Shown piece by piece: positions 8,330 to 17,490 of a stretch of DNA of 31,760 nt. Source of the stretch: CAYVQE01 sp964454005 (lineage in GTDB: Bacteria; Myxococcota; B64-G9); the NCBI GenBank assembly GCA_964454005.1, contig CAYVQE010000067.1, forward strand, positions 1 to 31,760. The letters are read 5' to 3'. Numbering within the stretch: position 1 is the first letter of the stretch; the number at the start of each line of letters is the position of its first letter. The position numbers and the translations under genes were made by a program. The notes under the pieces are model-generated. The model saw nothing but the letters and a program-made list of their open reading frames with translations, was not told the origin of the DNA and did no database searches.

Positions 8330-10003
8330 ATGAGCACCACCATCGAACGGATCGCGGACTGGGCCAGCGGGCTCGAGCTGGAGGCGGTGCCCGAGCCGGT
8401 GATCGAGCGCTCCAAGCTGCAGCTGCTGAGCATGGTGGCCGCGGTCTACTCCGGCTATCCGACCCGGGCGGCCCGCGCTGTACGCGAGGTGGCCCTGATG
8501 AGCCGGGCCCGCGGCCGGTCCACCGTATTGCCGATGGGCGATCGGACCTCGGTCACCATGGCGGTCATGGCCAACGCGGCCGCATCGATGGCGTTGGACT
8601 ACGACGACTACCTGTTCATGGGCCACCCGGGCCACTGCTCGGTGCTGGCCAGCCTGGCCCTGGCCGAAGAGATGGGCCTGGGCGGCCGCGAGCTGCTGCG
8701 GGCGCAGATCGCGGCCAACGAGGCGGCCGGCCGGCTGGGCGCAGCGGTGGCGCTGGGGCCGCAGAACGGCCAGCTGTGGACCCACATCCACGCCCTGGGC
8801 GCGGCCCTGTCCGGAGCGTTGCTGCTGGAACTCGACACCGCGGCCAGCGCCCACGCCATGGCCCTGGCCATGTACCAGCCGCCGCTGGCCATGTGGCCCG
8901 GCTTCATGGGACCGGACTCCAAGCTGCTGTCTGCCGCCTACCCGGCCCGCGACGGGCTGTACGCGGCCCGGCTGGCCTCGTGGGGGCTGCGGGGTCCGCT
9001 CGACATCCTCGACGATCGGCGCGGCTTCGGCGGACACTTCGCCGACCAGTTCCTGCCCGGCATGCTCAGCGGCTGGGGCCAAAGCTGGGTCAGCCATACC
9101 CTGAGCTTCAAGGTCTACCCGGGCTGCGCCTACCTCGACGCCGCCCTCGACGCCCTGTTCGATGCGCGCGCCCAGTTCGCCGCCGACAACGGGCGGCCGC
9201 TGGAGCCGGCCGACGTGGTGCGGGTCGAAGTGGACACCGGGCTGCTGGGCAGCGAGATGCAGCGGTTGGCCGACGAACGGGCCGGCGAGCGCATCAGCCC
9301 GGTGCGGGTCAACTTCTCCTTCCCGCTGTCGCTGGCGGTGGCGTTGCGGGCCGGACGGCTGACACCGGCCGAGCTGGACGAGGGGGCGCTGGCCGCTGCC
9401 AGCGAGCCGCTGCGCAGCCTGGCCGACCGCATCCGGGTCCGCCACGACTGGGGTCTGACCTTGAGGCTGATCGATGCCCTGGCCGCCGAGCTGCCATTGC
9501 GCCAGGTGCTGGCCGGGGTCGACCTGCGCCGACTGCTGGCATCGGGCGACGGCGGGCTGCAGCCAGCTGGTCTGCTGGCCGATCTGCAGCCGCGCGACCT
9601 GCTGCGACTGACCGCGCTGCTGTGGCAGCGCGCGCCCGAGCTGATGCGCCAGGCCGGCCGCGCGGCCGCCGACGGCCTGGGCCGGCTGGTGGGCGGCGGC
9701 GAGCAGGCCGCGCTCGACCTGGGCCGGGTGCGCTTCGAGCGGCTGGTGCTGCCCTTCGGCGCCCGGGTGACGCTGCAGGTCCGCGGTGACCGCAGCTACC
9801 GGGCCGAGGTCGATCTGGCGCGCGGGGCGGCCGGCCGCGACCCCGCCGAGGTCAAGGGCCTGGTGCGCAAGAAGTTCCGCGACCTGGCCGCCCCTCTGCT
9901 GGGCCATGACAAGGCGGATCGGGCGATCGCGTTGGTCGATGGGTTGGAGCGCTTGGACGACATCGGCGAGTTGACCGCAGCGCTGCGCCGCGATGACGAC
10001 TGA
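8330..10003 (+). CDS. MmgE/PrpD-family protein (2-methylcitrate dehydratase/aconitate decarboxylase-like)
   Basis: A 557-residue cytoplasmic protein. The N-terminal half is a typical MmgE/PrpD all-helical domain: A-N-A-A-A-S-M-A-L-D-Y-D-D-Y at about residues 82-95, G-H-P-G-H-C-S-V, I-A-A-N-E, and L-S-F-K-V-Y-P-G-C-A-Y near residue 265. The C-terminal end (V-R-K-K-F-R-D-L-A-A-P-L-L-G) also fits. Characterised relatives dehydrate 2-methylcitrate or decarboxylate cis-aconitate. This copy is about 100 residues longer than usual, with extra sequence between about residues 390 and 480 before the final family motif, so a different substrate is likely. No other methylcitrate-cycle genes are nearby. 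ATG at 8330 lies 4 bp after the DedA-type gene. Confidence 0.85.
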   Translation: MSTTIERIADWASGLELEAVPEPVIERSKLQLLSMVAAVYSGYPTRAARAVREVALMSRARGRSTVLPMGDRTSVTMAVMANAAASMALDYDDYLFMGHPGHCSVLASLALAEEMGLGGRELLRAQIAANEAAGRLGAAVALGPQNGQLWTHIHALGAALSGALLLELDTAASAHAMALAMYQPPLAMWPGFMGPDSKLLSAAYPARDGLYAARLASWGLRGPLDILDDRRGFGGHFADQFLPGMLSGWGQSWVSHTLSFKVYPGCAYLDAALDALFDARAQFAADNGRPLEPADVVRVEVDTGLLGSEMQRLADERAGERISPVRVNFSFPLSLAVALRAGRLTPAELDEGALAAASEPLRSLADRIRVRHDWGLTLRLIDALAAELPLRQVLAGVDLRRLLASGDGGLQPAGLLADLQPRDLLRLTALLWQRAPELMRQAGRAAADGLGRLVGGGEQAALDLGRVRFERLVLPFGARVTLQVRGDRSYRAEVDLARGAAGRDPAEVKGLVRKKFRDLAAPLLGHDKADRAIALVDGLERLDDIGELTAALRRDDD

Positions 10004-10011
10004 GCCTGGAG

Positions 10012-11275
10012 CTACTTCTTCTTGCCCGCCGCCAGCAGCTTCTCGATCCGGGCCAGGTAGCCCTGCGCCACCAGGTGGGCATCGAGCCCCAGCATCTCGG
10101 CCATCTGGCGCAAGTAACCGCGCACGTAGACGGCCGCCGGCAGGTCGTCGACCACTTCTTGCTCGATGTTGCGCAGGTAGTAGATGCTGATCTTGGTCAC
10201 CCGGACGTAGTCATCCAGAGTCAGTCCCCGGGCCTGGCGCGCCTGGGCCAGCAGGGCACCGGTGATCTCGGTCTGTTCGTCGAGCTGCGGCATCTCCGGG
10301 TCAGCCGTTTCACCGGCTACAAGCGCCTCGCCGGCCTCTGCAGCCGCCTCGGTCTCCCCGGCCACGCTCCCCTCCCCGGCTGCCATCTCGGCGATCGAAG
10401 CCCGGTCTTCCAAGGCTGCCTTTCCGTCCTCGTCCCCCTGGTCCGCCGCAACCGCCTCGTCCTCCGCGGCGGTCTCTTCCCCCTCGGCCGCCTTCTCCTC
10501 ATCAGCGATCTTCTCCGTTTCAGCGGCCCTCTCCCCCTCGGCAGCCCTCTCCTCTCCAGCCGCCTTTTCCTCCTCGGCAGCCCTCTCCTCCTCGGCCGCC
10601 CTCTCCTCCTCGGCAGCCCTCTCCTCCTCGGCAGCCCTCTCCTCCTCGGCAGCCCTCTCCTCCTCGGCAGNNNNNNNNNNNNNNNNNNNNNNNNNNNNNN
10701 NNNNNNNNNNNNNNNNNNNNNNNNNNNNNNNNNNNNNNNNNNNNNNNNNNNNNNNNNNNNNNNNNNNNNNCAGCCCTCTCCTCCTCGGCAGCCCTCTCCT
10801 CCTCGGCAGCCCTCTCCTCCTCGGCCGCCTTCTCCTCCTCGGCCGCCTTTTCCTCGTCGGCCGCCTTCTCCTCGTCGGCCGCCTTCTCCTCGTCGGCCGC
10901 CTTTTCCTCGTCGGCCGCCTTTTCCTCGTCGGCCGCCTTCTCCTCGTCGGCCGCCTTTTCCTCGTCAGCCGCCTTCTCCTCCTCGGCCGCCTTTTCCTCG
11001 TCGAGCCGGCGCACCTCGACCCAGTCGCCCTCCAGCCGGGCCAGCTCCATGTCGTAGGCCCGGCGCCGTTCGGGATCCGACAGGGTGCGGAAGGCCTCCT
11101 CGATGCGCCGCCGCAGCAGGTTCAGCTCGTCGGGCCGGAACAGGGCGTAGGTGGCCACCGAGTCCGGGCTGAAGATCCGCCGCGCCCGCTGGTAGGCCCG
11201 TTCGAGCTCCTGCTGGCTGGCATGCGGCTCGATCTCGAGCAGCTCGTAGAAGTTCTGTTCTCGAAAATCGCGCAT
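10012..11275 (-). CDS. J-like domain / acidic repeat / helix-turn-helix protein (interrupted by assembly gap)
   Basis: One gene split by 100 N. The N-terminal part (start ATG 11275) is a J-domain-like module of about 85 residues: N-F-Y-E-L-L-E-I, A-Y-Q-R-A-R-R, A-F-R-T-L-S-D-P-E-R-R-R-A-Y-D. The diagnostic HPD is replaced by S-P-D, so DnaK stimulation is doubtful. A long six-residue repeat (AADEEK/AAEEER) follows. The C-terminal part is a RodZ-type HTH_25 domain (about 75 residues, G-L-T-L-D-D-Y-V-R-V-T-K-I-S, Y-V-R-G-Y-L-R) with a lysine tail. The halves are in different nominal frames only because 100 is not a multiple of 3; both flanks read the same repeat in the sense frame. It follows the ParA-like gene by 23 bp. 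The role is unknown; regulator or polarity adaptor is a guess. Confidence 0.8.
10483..11002 (-). repeat. 18-bp tandem repeat encoding a charged hexapeptide
   Basis: Tandem 18-bp units encode A-A-(D/E)-E-E-(K/R) on the minus strand. Units nearer the N-terminus are K-type (GCCGCCTTCTCCTCGTCG and variants as read on plus); those around the gap are R-type (GCAGCCCTCTCCTCCTCG), almost identical to one another. About 13 units lie right of the N-run and about 10, increasingly degenerate, to its left. The near-identity of the R-type units explains the assembly break. The predicted structure is a long charged single alpha-helix or coiled coil. Confidence 0.92.
10671..10770. other. Assembly gap (100 N) inside the tandem repeat
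   Basis: Exactly 100 N, a conventional placeholder rather than a measured length. The left flank ends ...TCGGCAG and the right flank begins CAGCCCT, both phases of the same 18-bp unit. Continuing the repeat phase predicts a true missing length of 15 + 18n bp (or a 3-bp overlap), which restores the reading frame. Confidence 0.97.
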
Positions 11276-11298
11276 CGCGGATATCCCGTTCCCGCCGC

Positions 11299-12291
11299 TC
11301 AGCCGATCTTCCAGCTGCCCGGCGATTCGACCCGGCTGGAGCGCCGGGCCACCTCGCGAGCGATCCGCCACAGGCTGTCGGCGATCGGCGTCTGGCGCTG
11401 ATCCGACAACAGGGCCGTCCGCCGGCGGACCGCCTGCCAGACGACGTCGTCGTAGGCGATGTGGCCCACGTAGTCCAGATCCAGACCGAAGTACTTGCGG
11501 CAAGCCGCCCGCACCGCGGGGCCCAGCTCGGCGTCTTCCGCGGAGCGCACCTGGTTGATGATCAGCAACGGCCGAAAATCGGCCATCATCGCCCGGTAGG
11601 CGTCGCCCCGCTCGGGATCCATGCGGCTGACCACCCGGATCAGGTCGTGGGGCGAGCGGATGCCGTGCTCGTTGCGCCGGGCCATGGCGCCTTCGATGAT
11701 CTGGCGAAAGGGCTCGGACTTCTCGCGGTGGCGCAACAACCGGTAGAAAGCGCTCTTGACGAAGCGGTAGGAGTTCTCCAGCGAGGTGGGCTCGGGAACC
11801 ATCACCACCAGGCCCAGATCGCAGGTCAAGAAGAAGTCGAGCACGTTGAACGAGGTGCCCGAACCCAGATCCATGATCACCACGTCGGTGTCGATCTTGA
11901 GCAGCTTCTTGAGCACCCGCATCTTTTGGGTGTACTTGATGTTGGCCGATCCCAGAAAATCCTGCGCCCCGCTGATCAGCCCCAGGCCGTGAAAGCCGGT
12001 CTCGACGATGGTCTGCTCGACGTGCTCGACCTGGCGCTGGACGAAGTCGGACAGCGAGACGGCCGGCAGGTCGACCCCCAGGCAGGTGTGCAGGTTGGCT
12101 CCGCCCAGGTCGGCATCGACCAGCACCACCTTCGACCCCTGCCGGGCAAAGCAAATGCCCAGGTTGGCCGACAACAGGGTCTTGCCGATGCCGCCCTTGC
12201 CGCCGCCGATCCCGATCACGGTGGGCTGCCGCGGCGCCCTGGCGCGCAGGTCGGGGAAATCGAACGCGGTCTGTTCGCGCCTCGGCTCCAT
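11299..12291 (-). CDS. MinD/FlhG-like ParA-family ATPase
   Basis: A 330-residue cytoplasmic P-loop ATPase. It has the deviant Walker A G-G-K-G-G-I-G-K-T at about residues 29-37, V-V-L-V-D-A-D-L-G-G-A-N-L-H at 55-68, and the switch/Walker B region V-V-I-M-D-L-G-S-G-T near residue 137. The D-A-D-L-G-G-A-N-L-H form is typical of FlhG/FleN and related MinD-type proteins that place flagella, pili or other polar machines. No flagellar genes are in view, so FlhG itself is not claimed. The start ATG at 12291 has GGAGG just upstream. It lies 24 bp after selA and 23 bp before the J-like/HTH gene, suggesting one operon and a possible partnership with the HTH protein. Confidence 0.9.
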   Translation of the reverse strand: MEPRREQTAFDFPDLRARAPRQPTVIGIGGGKGGIGKTLLSANLGICFARQGSKVVLVDADLGGANLHTCLGVDLPAVSLSDFVQRQVEHVEQTIVETGFHGLGLISGAQDFLGSANIKYTQKMRVLKKLLKIDTDVVIMDLGSGTSFNVLDFFLTCDLGLVVMVPEPTSLENSYRFVKSAFYRLLRHREKSEPFRQIIEGAMARRNEHGIRSPHDLIRVVSRMDPERGDAYRAMMADFRPLLIINQVRSAEDAELGPAVRAACRKYFGLDLDYVGHIAYDDVVWQAVRRRTALLSDQRQTPIADSLWRIAREVARRSSRVESPGSWKIG

Positions 12292-12315
12292 CCATCCTCC
12301 CAGCCGCCGCCCCGC

Positions 12316-13713
12316 TCAGCCCGCCGGCGCGGCGGCCGCCCGGGCGACCGCATCGGCCAACGGCGCGAGCTGATCGTCACCGAGCAGGCAACGCACATCG
12401 AGCAGCAACCGTTCGTGCTGCAGCCGCCCCAGCACCGCGGGCTCACCGCTGCGCAGCCGTTCGGCCAGGGCCGCACACCCGCCCGCCGGCGGCTGCAGGG
12501 CGACGGCGAAGCTGGGCCAGTTGAGCAGCGGCAGCGATCCGCCCCCTACCTGGGCCTCGGAAGCCTCCACCGCCAGCGACCAGCCCGGCAGGCGCTCCGC
12601 CAGGGCGGCCTGCAACCGCTCGGCGCGCCGGCGCAGCGCATCGGGCTCGGCCAGCATCATCGCCACCACCGGCAGGGCCCGCGCCGCCTCGTCGCCGCCG
12701 CGGTAGGCGTCCAGGCAGGCCTCCAGGGCGGCCAGTGTCATCTTGTCGACCCGCAGCGCCCGCGCCATCGGGTCGCGGGCCAGCTGCGCCACCAAGCGCT
12801 CGGCTCCCAGCACGATTCCCGCCTGGGGTCCGCCCAGCAGCTTGTCGCCGGAGAAGCATATTAGATCGGCGCCGGCTTCGAGCGCCGCCCGCGGCCGGTA
12901 GCCCTGCATCTGCGCCGGCGGCCGCTCCAGCAGGCAGGCCGAGCCCATGTCCAGCATAAAGGTCAGGCCGGCCCGCCGGGCCAGCTCGGCCAGCTGCTCC
13001 ACCGGGGTCTCCTCGGTGAATCCGACCAGGGCGAAGTTGGATCGGTTGACCTTGAGGATCAGGCCGGTCTCGGGACCGATGGCCCGCTCGTAGTCGGCCA
13101 GCCGGGTGCGGTTGGTGGTGCCCACCTCGCACAGCTCGGCCCCCGAAGCCGCCATCACGTCCGGCACCCGGAACGAGCCGCCGATCTCGACCAGTTCGCC
13201 GCGCGACACCAGCACCTGGCGTCCCGCCGCCAGCGCCCGCAGCCCGAGGTAGACCGCCCCGGCATTGTTGTTGACCACCAGCGCCGCCTCGGCGCCGGTC
13301 AGCTCGCACAGGATGTCGCGCACCAGCGCCAAGCGCTGGCCGCGCCGGCCGCTGTCCAGGTCGAACTCCAGGTTCGAGTAGGTGGTGCACACCCGGCCCA
13401 TGCGCTCCAGCGCCACCGGGGGCAGGGGGGCCCGGCCCAGGTTGGTGTGCAGCATCACGCCGGTGGCGTTGATCACGGTGCGCAGCCGGGGGCGGGTCCA
13501 GCGATCGATGGCGGCCTGGACGTCGGCCGCCCCGATGGCGGTCCGCTGGCTGCGGCCGGCCAGCAGCGCGGCCCGCCGATCGGCGATCGCACGCCGGGCG
13601 CCGCCCAGCACCAGGTTGCGCGGCTGCTCGGCGAGCAGGGCCTGCACATCTTCGCGGGCCATGACCGCATCGACCGCCGGCAATCGGCGCAGCAACTGGT
13701 TGCGCGCATCCAC
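12316..13713 (-). CDS. selA: L-seryl-tRNA(Sec) selenium transferase
   Basis: A 465-residue PLP enzyme that converts Ser-tRNA(Sec) to Sec-tRNA(Sec) using selenophosphate, needed for bacterial UGA-directed selenocysteine insertion. Visible family features are the N-terminal L-R-R-L-P-A-V-D domain, V-I-N-A-T-G-V-M-L-H-T-N-L-G-R-A near residues 80-95, E-I-G-G-S-F-R-V-P-D, and the PLP-lysine motif F-S-G-D-K-L-L-G-G-P-Q-A-G with K291. The length is normal. The start is GTG at 13713 with GGAGG six bases upstream. It heads an operon with the ParA-like and J-like/HTH genes and diverges from a histidine kinase. No selB, selC or selD is in the window. Its presence makes recoding of the in-frame UGA at 16621 biologically possible. 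Confidence 0.97.
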   Translation of the reverse strand: MDARNQLLRRLPAVDAVMAREDVQALLAEQPRNLVLGGARRAIADRRAALLAGRSQRTAIGAADVQAAIDRWTRPRLRTVINATGVMLHTNLGRAPLPPVALERMGRVCTTYSNLEFDLDSGRRGQRLALVRDILCELTGAEAALVVNNNAGAVYLGLRALAAGRQVLVSRGELVEIGGSFRVPDVMAASGAELCEVGTTNRTRLADYERAIGPETGLILKVNRSNFALVGFTEETPVEQLAELARRAGLTFMLDMGSACLLERPPAQMQGYRPRAALEAGADLICFSGDKLLGGPQAGIVLGAERLVAQLARDPMARALRVDKMTLAALEACLDAYRGGDEAARALPVVAMMLAEPDALRRRAERLQAALAERLPGWSLAVEASEAQVGGGSLPLLNWPSFAVALQPPAGGCAALAERLRSGEPAVLGRLQHERLLLDVRCLLGDDQLAPLADAVARAAAAPAG

Positions 13714-13745
13714 GGCGCACCTCCGCCCCCACGTAACGATTCGAC

Positions 13746-13772
13746 ATTATTATGCTTTCCTGGGCAGGTCAA
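13746..13772 (-). promoter_or_regulatory. Candidate sigma70-type promoter of selA
   Basis: On the minus strand TTGACC (13767-13772) is followed after 15 bp by AATAAT (13746-13751); TAATGT at 17 bp is an alternative -10. This is the only AT-rich patch in the 123-bp region between selA and the divergent kinase, and it sits about 33 bp before the selA GTG. The spacing is slightly short. Confidence 0.45.
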
Positions 13773-13836
13773 GAAATCCGAGGCCCGGCGAGACGATGGT
13801 TTTGGCCGTTGCCGCTGCGATGGTAGAACTACGAGG

Positions 13837-16002
13837 GTGAACATCGGCGCTCAAAGCGGTCTGCTGGCGGCCATCGTCTCGGTGGCGGTGGCCCTGTCCG
13901 TGGTGCTGCGGGCCAGGCGCGGTCTGATCAGCACGCTGTTCACCCTGTTCGCCGCCAACCTGTTCACCCACTACCTGGCCGCCTTCCTGCACCAGATCTC
14001 GCGGGCTCCGATCATGCGCCAGGTGGACCTGATCTCGGCCGCCCTGCTGCCGGTGACCGCCCTGCTGTTCTTCGGCCATTTCCTGTGGCAGCAGCCCGAG
14101 CACGCCAGGCGCATTCTGCGGGTCTTCATACCGGTCTCGGCGCTGCTGGTGGTGTTGCTGGTGCTACCGTTCAGCCGCCATCCCCTGGTCTCCGCCTTCG
14201 TGCTGGTCTACACCTTCGCCGGGCTCTATCTGTGCGCCTGGCTGATCCATCTGCGCCAGCAGGAGCTGGACTCCAAGCGCGAGCGCACCCGGTTGCGCTA
14301 CCTGCTGGTGTTCCACCTGGTGGCGGTCAGCTTCGTGCTGCTGGGCATGCTGCCCGCACCGCTGGACTTCCTGCGCACCTGGGGCAACCTGGTGTCGGTC
14401 TTCTTCCTCTACTTCGTTTCGCAGAGCCTGCTGAAGTACCGCCTGCTGGATCTGCAGGAGCTGCTCGGCCGTACCCTGGTGCTGACCGCGGTGGCGCTGA
14501 TCCTGGCGGTGGTCTTCGGGGTCCTGGTGCTGTGGGCCGGCGGGGCGCCCGAGGTCTCGCTGTTCCACACCTTCGTGGCCTCGATCGTGATCCTGATCCT
14601 GTTCGAGCCGCTGCGCGATCAGGTCGAGCACAGCACCCGGCGGCTGTTCTTCCGCGAACGCTACGAGCTGCGCCGCCAGCTCGAGCAGCTGCGCCGCGAG
14701 GTGGCCAACATCCTGCAGCTCGAACGCCTGGCGCGGGTGCTGGTCGAGACCCCTTACGACAGCCTGGGCTCGACCCACGCCAGCCTGTTTCTGCAAGAGG
14801 AGGGCGGCGCCAGCTACCGGCTGCTCGACCACCGGGGCCCAGCGCCGGTGGAACGGTTGGACGTGGCCGCTCACCGGGCCTTCTTCGAAGAGCTCGAGCG
14901 CCGGCCCAGCGCCGTGCTGGCCGAGGCCTACGAACGCCAGCTGACCGACGAAGGGGCCCCGGCCGAATCCGAGCCCGCCGGCGACGCACCGCTGGCGCGG
15001 CAGGTGCTCGAGTCGATGAACGCCCTGCAGGCCGGCATCTGCATCCCGCTGGCCGGACGAGACGAGGTGCTCGGCCTGTGGTGCCTGCACGACGAGAACG
15101 GCCTGGAGAGCTACTCGGCCAACGAGATCGCTTTGCTGGTGGCCATCGGCGAGCAGGCGGCCATCAACATCGAGAACACCCGCCTGTTCGAACGCATCCG
15201 CGAACGCGACCGGCTGGCGGTGCTCGGCGAGATGGCCGCCGGTCTGGCCCATGAGATCCGCAACCCGCTGGGCGCCATCAAGGGCGCCGCCCAGTACCTG
15301 GAACCGGGCAGCGCCGGGCCGGAGGAGGACGAAGCCGAGTTTTTGGGCATCATCGTCGAGGAGGTCGACCGACTGGACAAGGTGGTCAATCAGTTCCTCG
15401 ACTACGCCCGGCCGTTCAAGGCCGATCACGAGCCCACCGACCTGACCCGCGTGGTCGAACAGACGGTGCGGCTGACCGCCCCCGGCCTGGCCGGCGAGGA
15501 CATCGAGCTGCGGCTGGAACTCGAGTCCGAGCTGGCGCCCGTCCAGGGCAATGAGCCCCAGCTGCGCCAGGTCGCGTTCAACCTGATCAACAACGCCGTC
15601 GAGGCCATGCCCCGGGGCGGCCAGCTGACCATCCGCACCCGCATGCGCGGCTCGGTCGCGCCGCCGCGGGCTCCCGAGCGACCGCGCGGCGCCCGGGTGC
15701 AGCTCGAGATCAGCGACACCGGCGCGGGCATCACCCCCGAGCAGCTCAACACCATCTTCGTGCCCTTCTACACCACCAAGGAGCGCGGCACCGGCCTGGG
15801 CCTGCCGATCTGCCAGCGGATCATCGAGCACCACGGCGGCGAGATCCGCATCCAGTCCGAACCCGGCCGGGGATCGCGCTTTTTGGTCGAGCTGCCCGCC
15901 GAGCCCTTGGGCCAGCCGGAGTCGACCGCGCTGGCCGACGAGACCGCGGCCGAAGCCGATCCGGCCGACTTGCCGTTGTCCAGCGAGCATGGTAGTCAGT
16001 AG
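13837..16002 (+). CDS. Multi-transmembrane GAF-domain sensor histidine kinase
   Basis: A 721-residue membrane sensor kinase. The first 260 or so residues hold about eight or nine hydrophobic segments, resembling the 7TM/PrsK-type N-terminus. A GAF-like domain (about 285-450; contains A-G-I-C-I-P-L and G-L-W-C-L-H) and the dimerisation helix with A-H-E-I-R-N-P (H472) follow. The ATPase domain has N-L-I-N-N-A-V-E-A-M, D-T-G-A-G-I and G-T-G-L-G-L-P-I. The proposed start is GTG at 13837, directly after ACGAGG; no in-frame ATG is available before the first membrane segments. The response regulator starts 33 bp downstream, so they form a cognate pair. It resembles the PrsK/PrsR pair of exosortase systems in layout, but no exosortase genes are present. 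The signal is unknown. Confidence 0.9.
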   Translation: MNIGAQSGLLAAIVSVAVALSVVLRARRGLISTLFTLFAANLFTHYLAAFLHQISRAPIMRQVDLISAALLPVTALLFFGHFLWQQPEHARRILRVFIPVSALLVVLLVLPFSRHPLVSAFVLVYTFAGLYLCAWLIHLRQQELDSKRERTRLRYLLVFHLVAVSFVLLGMLPAPLDFLRTWGNLVSVFFLYFVSQSLLKYRLLDLQELLGRTLVLTAVALILAVVFGVLVLWAGGAPEVSLFHTFVASIVILILFEPLRDQVEHSTRRLFFRERYELRRQLEQLRREVANILQLERLARVLVETPYDSLGSTHASLFLQEEGGASYRLLDHRGPAPVERLDVAAHRAFFEELERRPSAVLAEAYERQLTDEGAPAESEPAGDAPLARQVLESMNALQAGICIPLAGRDEVLGLWCLHDENGLESYSANEIALLVAIGEQAAINIENTRLFERIRERDRLAVLGEMAAGLAHEIRNPLGAIKGAAQYLEPGSAGPEEDEAEFLGIIVEEVDRLDKVVNQFLDYARPFKADHEPTDLTRVVEQTVRLTAPGLAGEDIELRLELESELAPVQGNEPQLRQVAFNLINNAVEAMPRGGQLTIRTRMRGSVAPPRAPERPRGARVQLEISDTGAGITPEQLNTIFVPFYTTKERGTGLGLPICQRIIEHHGGEIRIQSEPGRGSRFLVELPAEPLGQPESTALADETAAEADPADLPLSSEHGSQ

Positions 16003-16035
16003 CCGCGTGAGCAGACCGACTGGAGACGATGCGCG

Positions 16036-17409
<1,374 letters not shown>

Positions 17410-17417
17410 AGCTTAAC

Positions 17418-17445
17418 TTGACACGCATCCGGCGGCGCTGATAAT
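17418..17445 (+). promoter_or_regulatory. Strong sigma70-type promoter of the beta-barrel gene
   Basis: A perfect -35 TTGACA (17418-17423), a 16-bp spacer and GATAAT (17440-17445, 5 of 6 matches) sit 8 bp after the response-regulator stop and 45 bp before the ATG at 17491. In such GC-rich DNA this is unlikely by chance. It gives the downstream gene its own housekeeping-type promoter. Confidence 0.72.
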
Positions 17446-17490
17446 GTTCCGAAAAATCAATTCCTTGGCGACGAGCTGCGGAGGCTTTCC

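Noticed and set aside
10012..10413. A separate small HTH gene starting at TTG 10413
   Set aside because: The same frame continues upstream without a stop through the charged repeat to the gap, and the repeat resumes in the J-like gene on the other side.
10483..11002. CRISPR array or mobile repeat
   Set aside because: There are no unique spacers; units are contiguous 18-bp coding repeats in one reading frame.
11299..12291. Chromosome-partition parA with parS sites or an origin
   Set aside because: The motif form is MinD/FlhG-like, no parB follows, and no parS-like dyads or iterons were seen nearby.
13447..13836. An upstream extension of the histidine kinase into selA
   Set aside because: The frame is open but is antisense to selA and not membrane-like; the GTG at 13837 fits the first hydrophobic segment.
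13714..13836. tRNA-Sec (selC) or other small RNA next to selA
   Set aside because: No cloverleaf or long acceptor stem could be found in this region or in the other intergenic gaps by eye.
13714..13836. Sigma54 promoter for the histidine kinase (TGGCCGT...TGC)
   Set aside because: The GG-to-GC spacing is 11 bp rather than the required 10.
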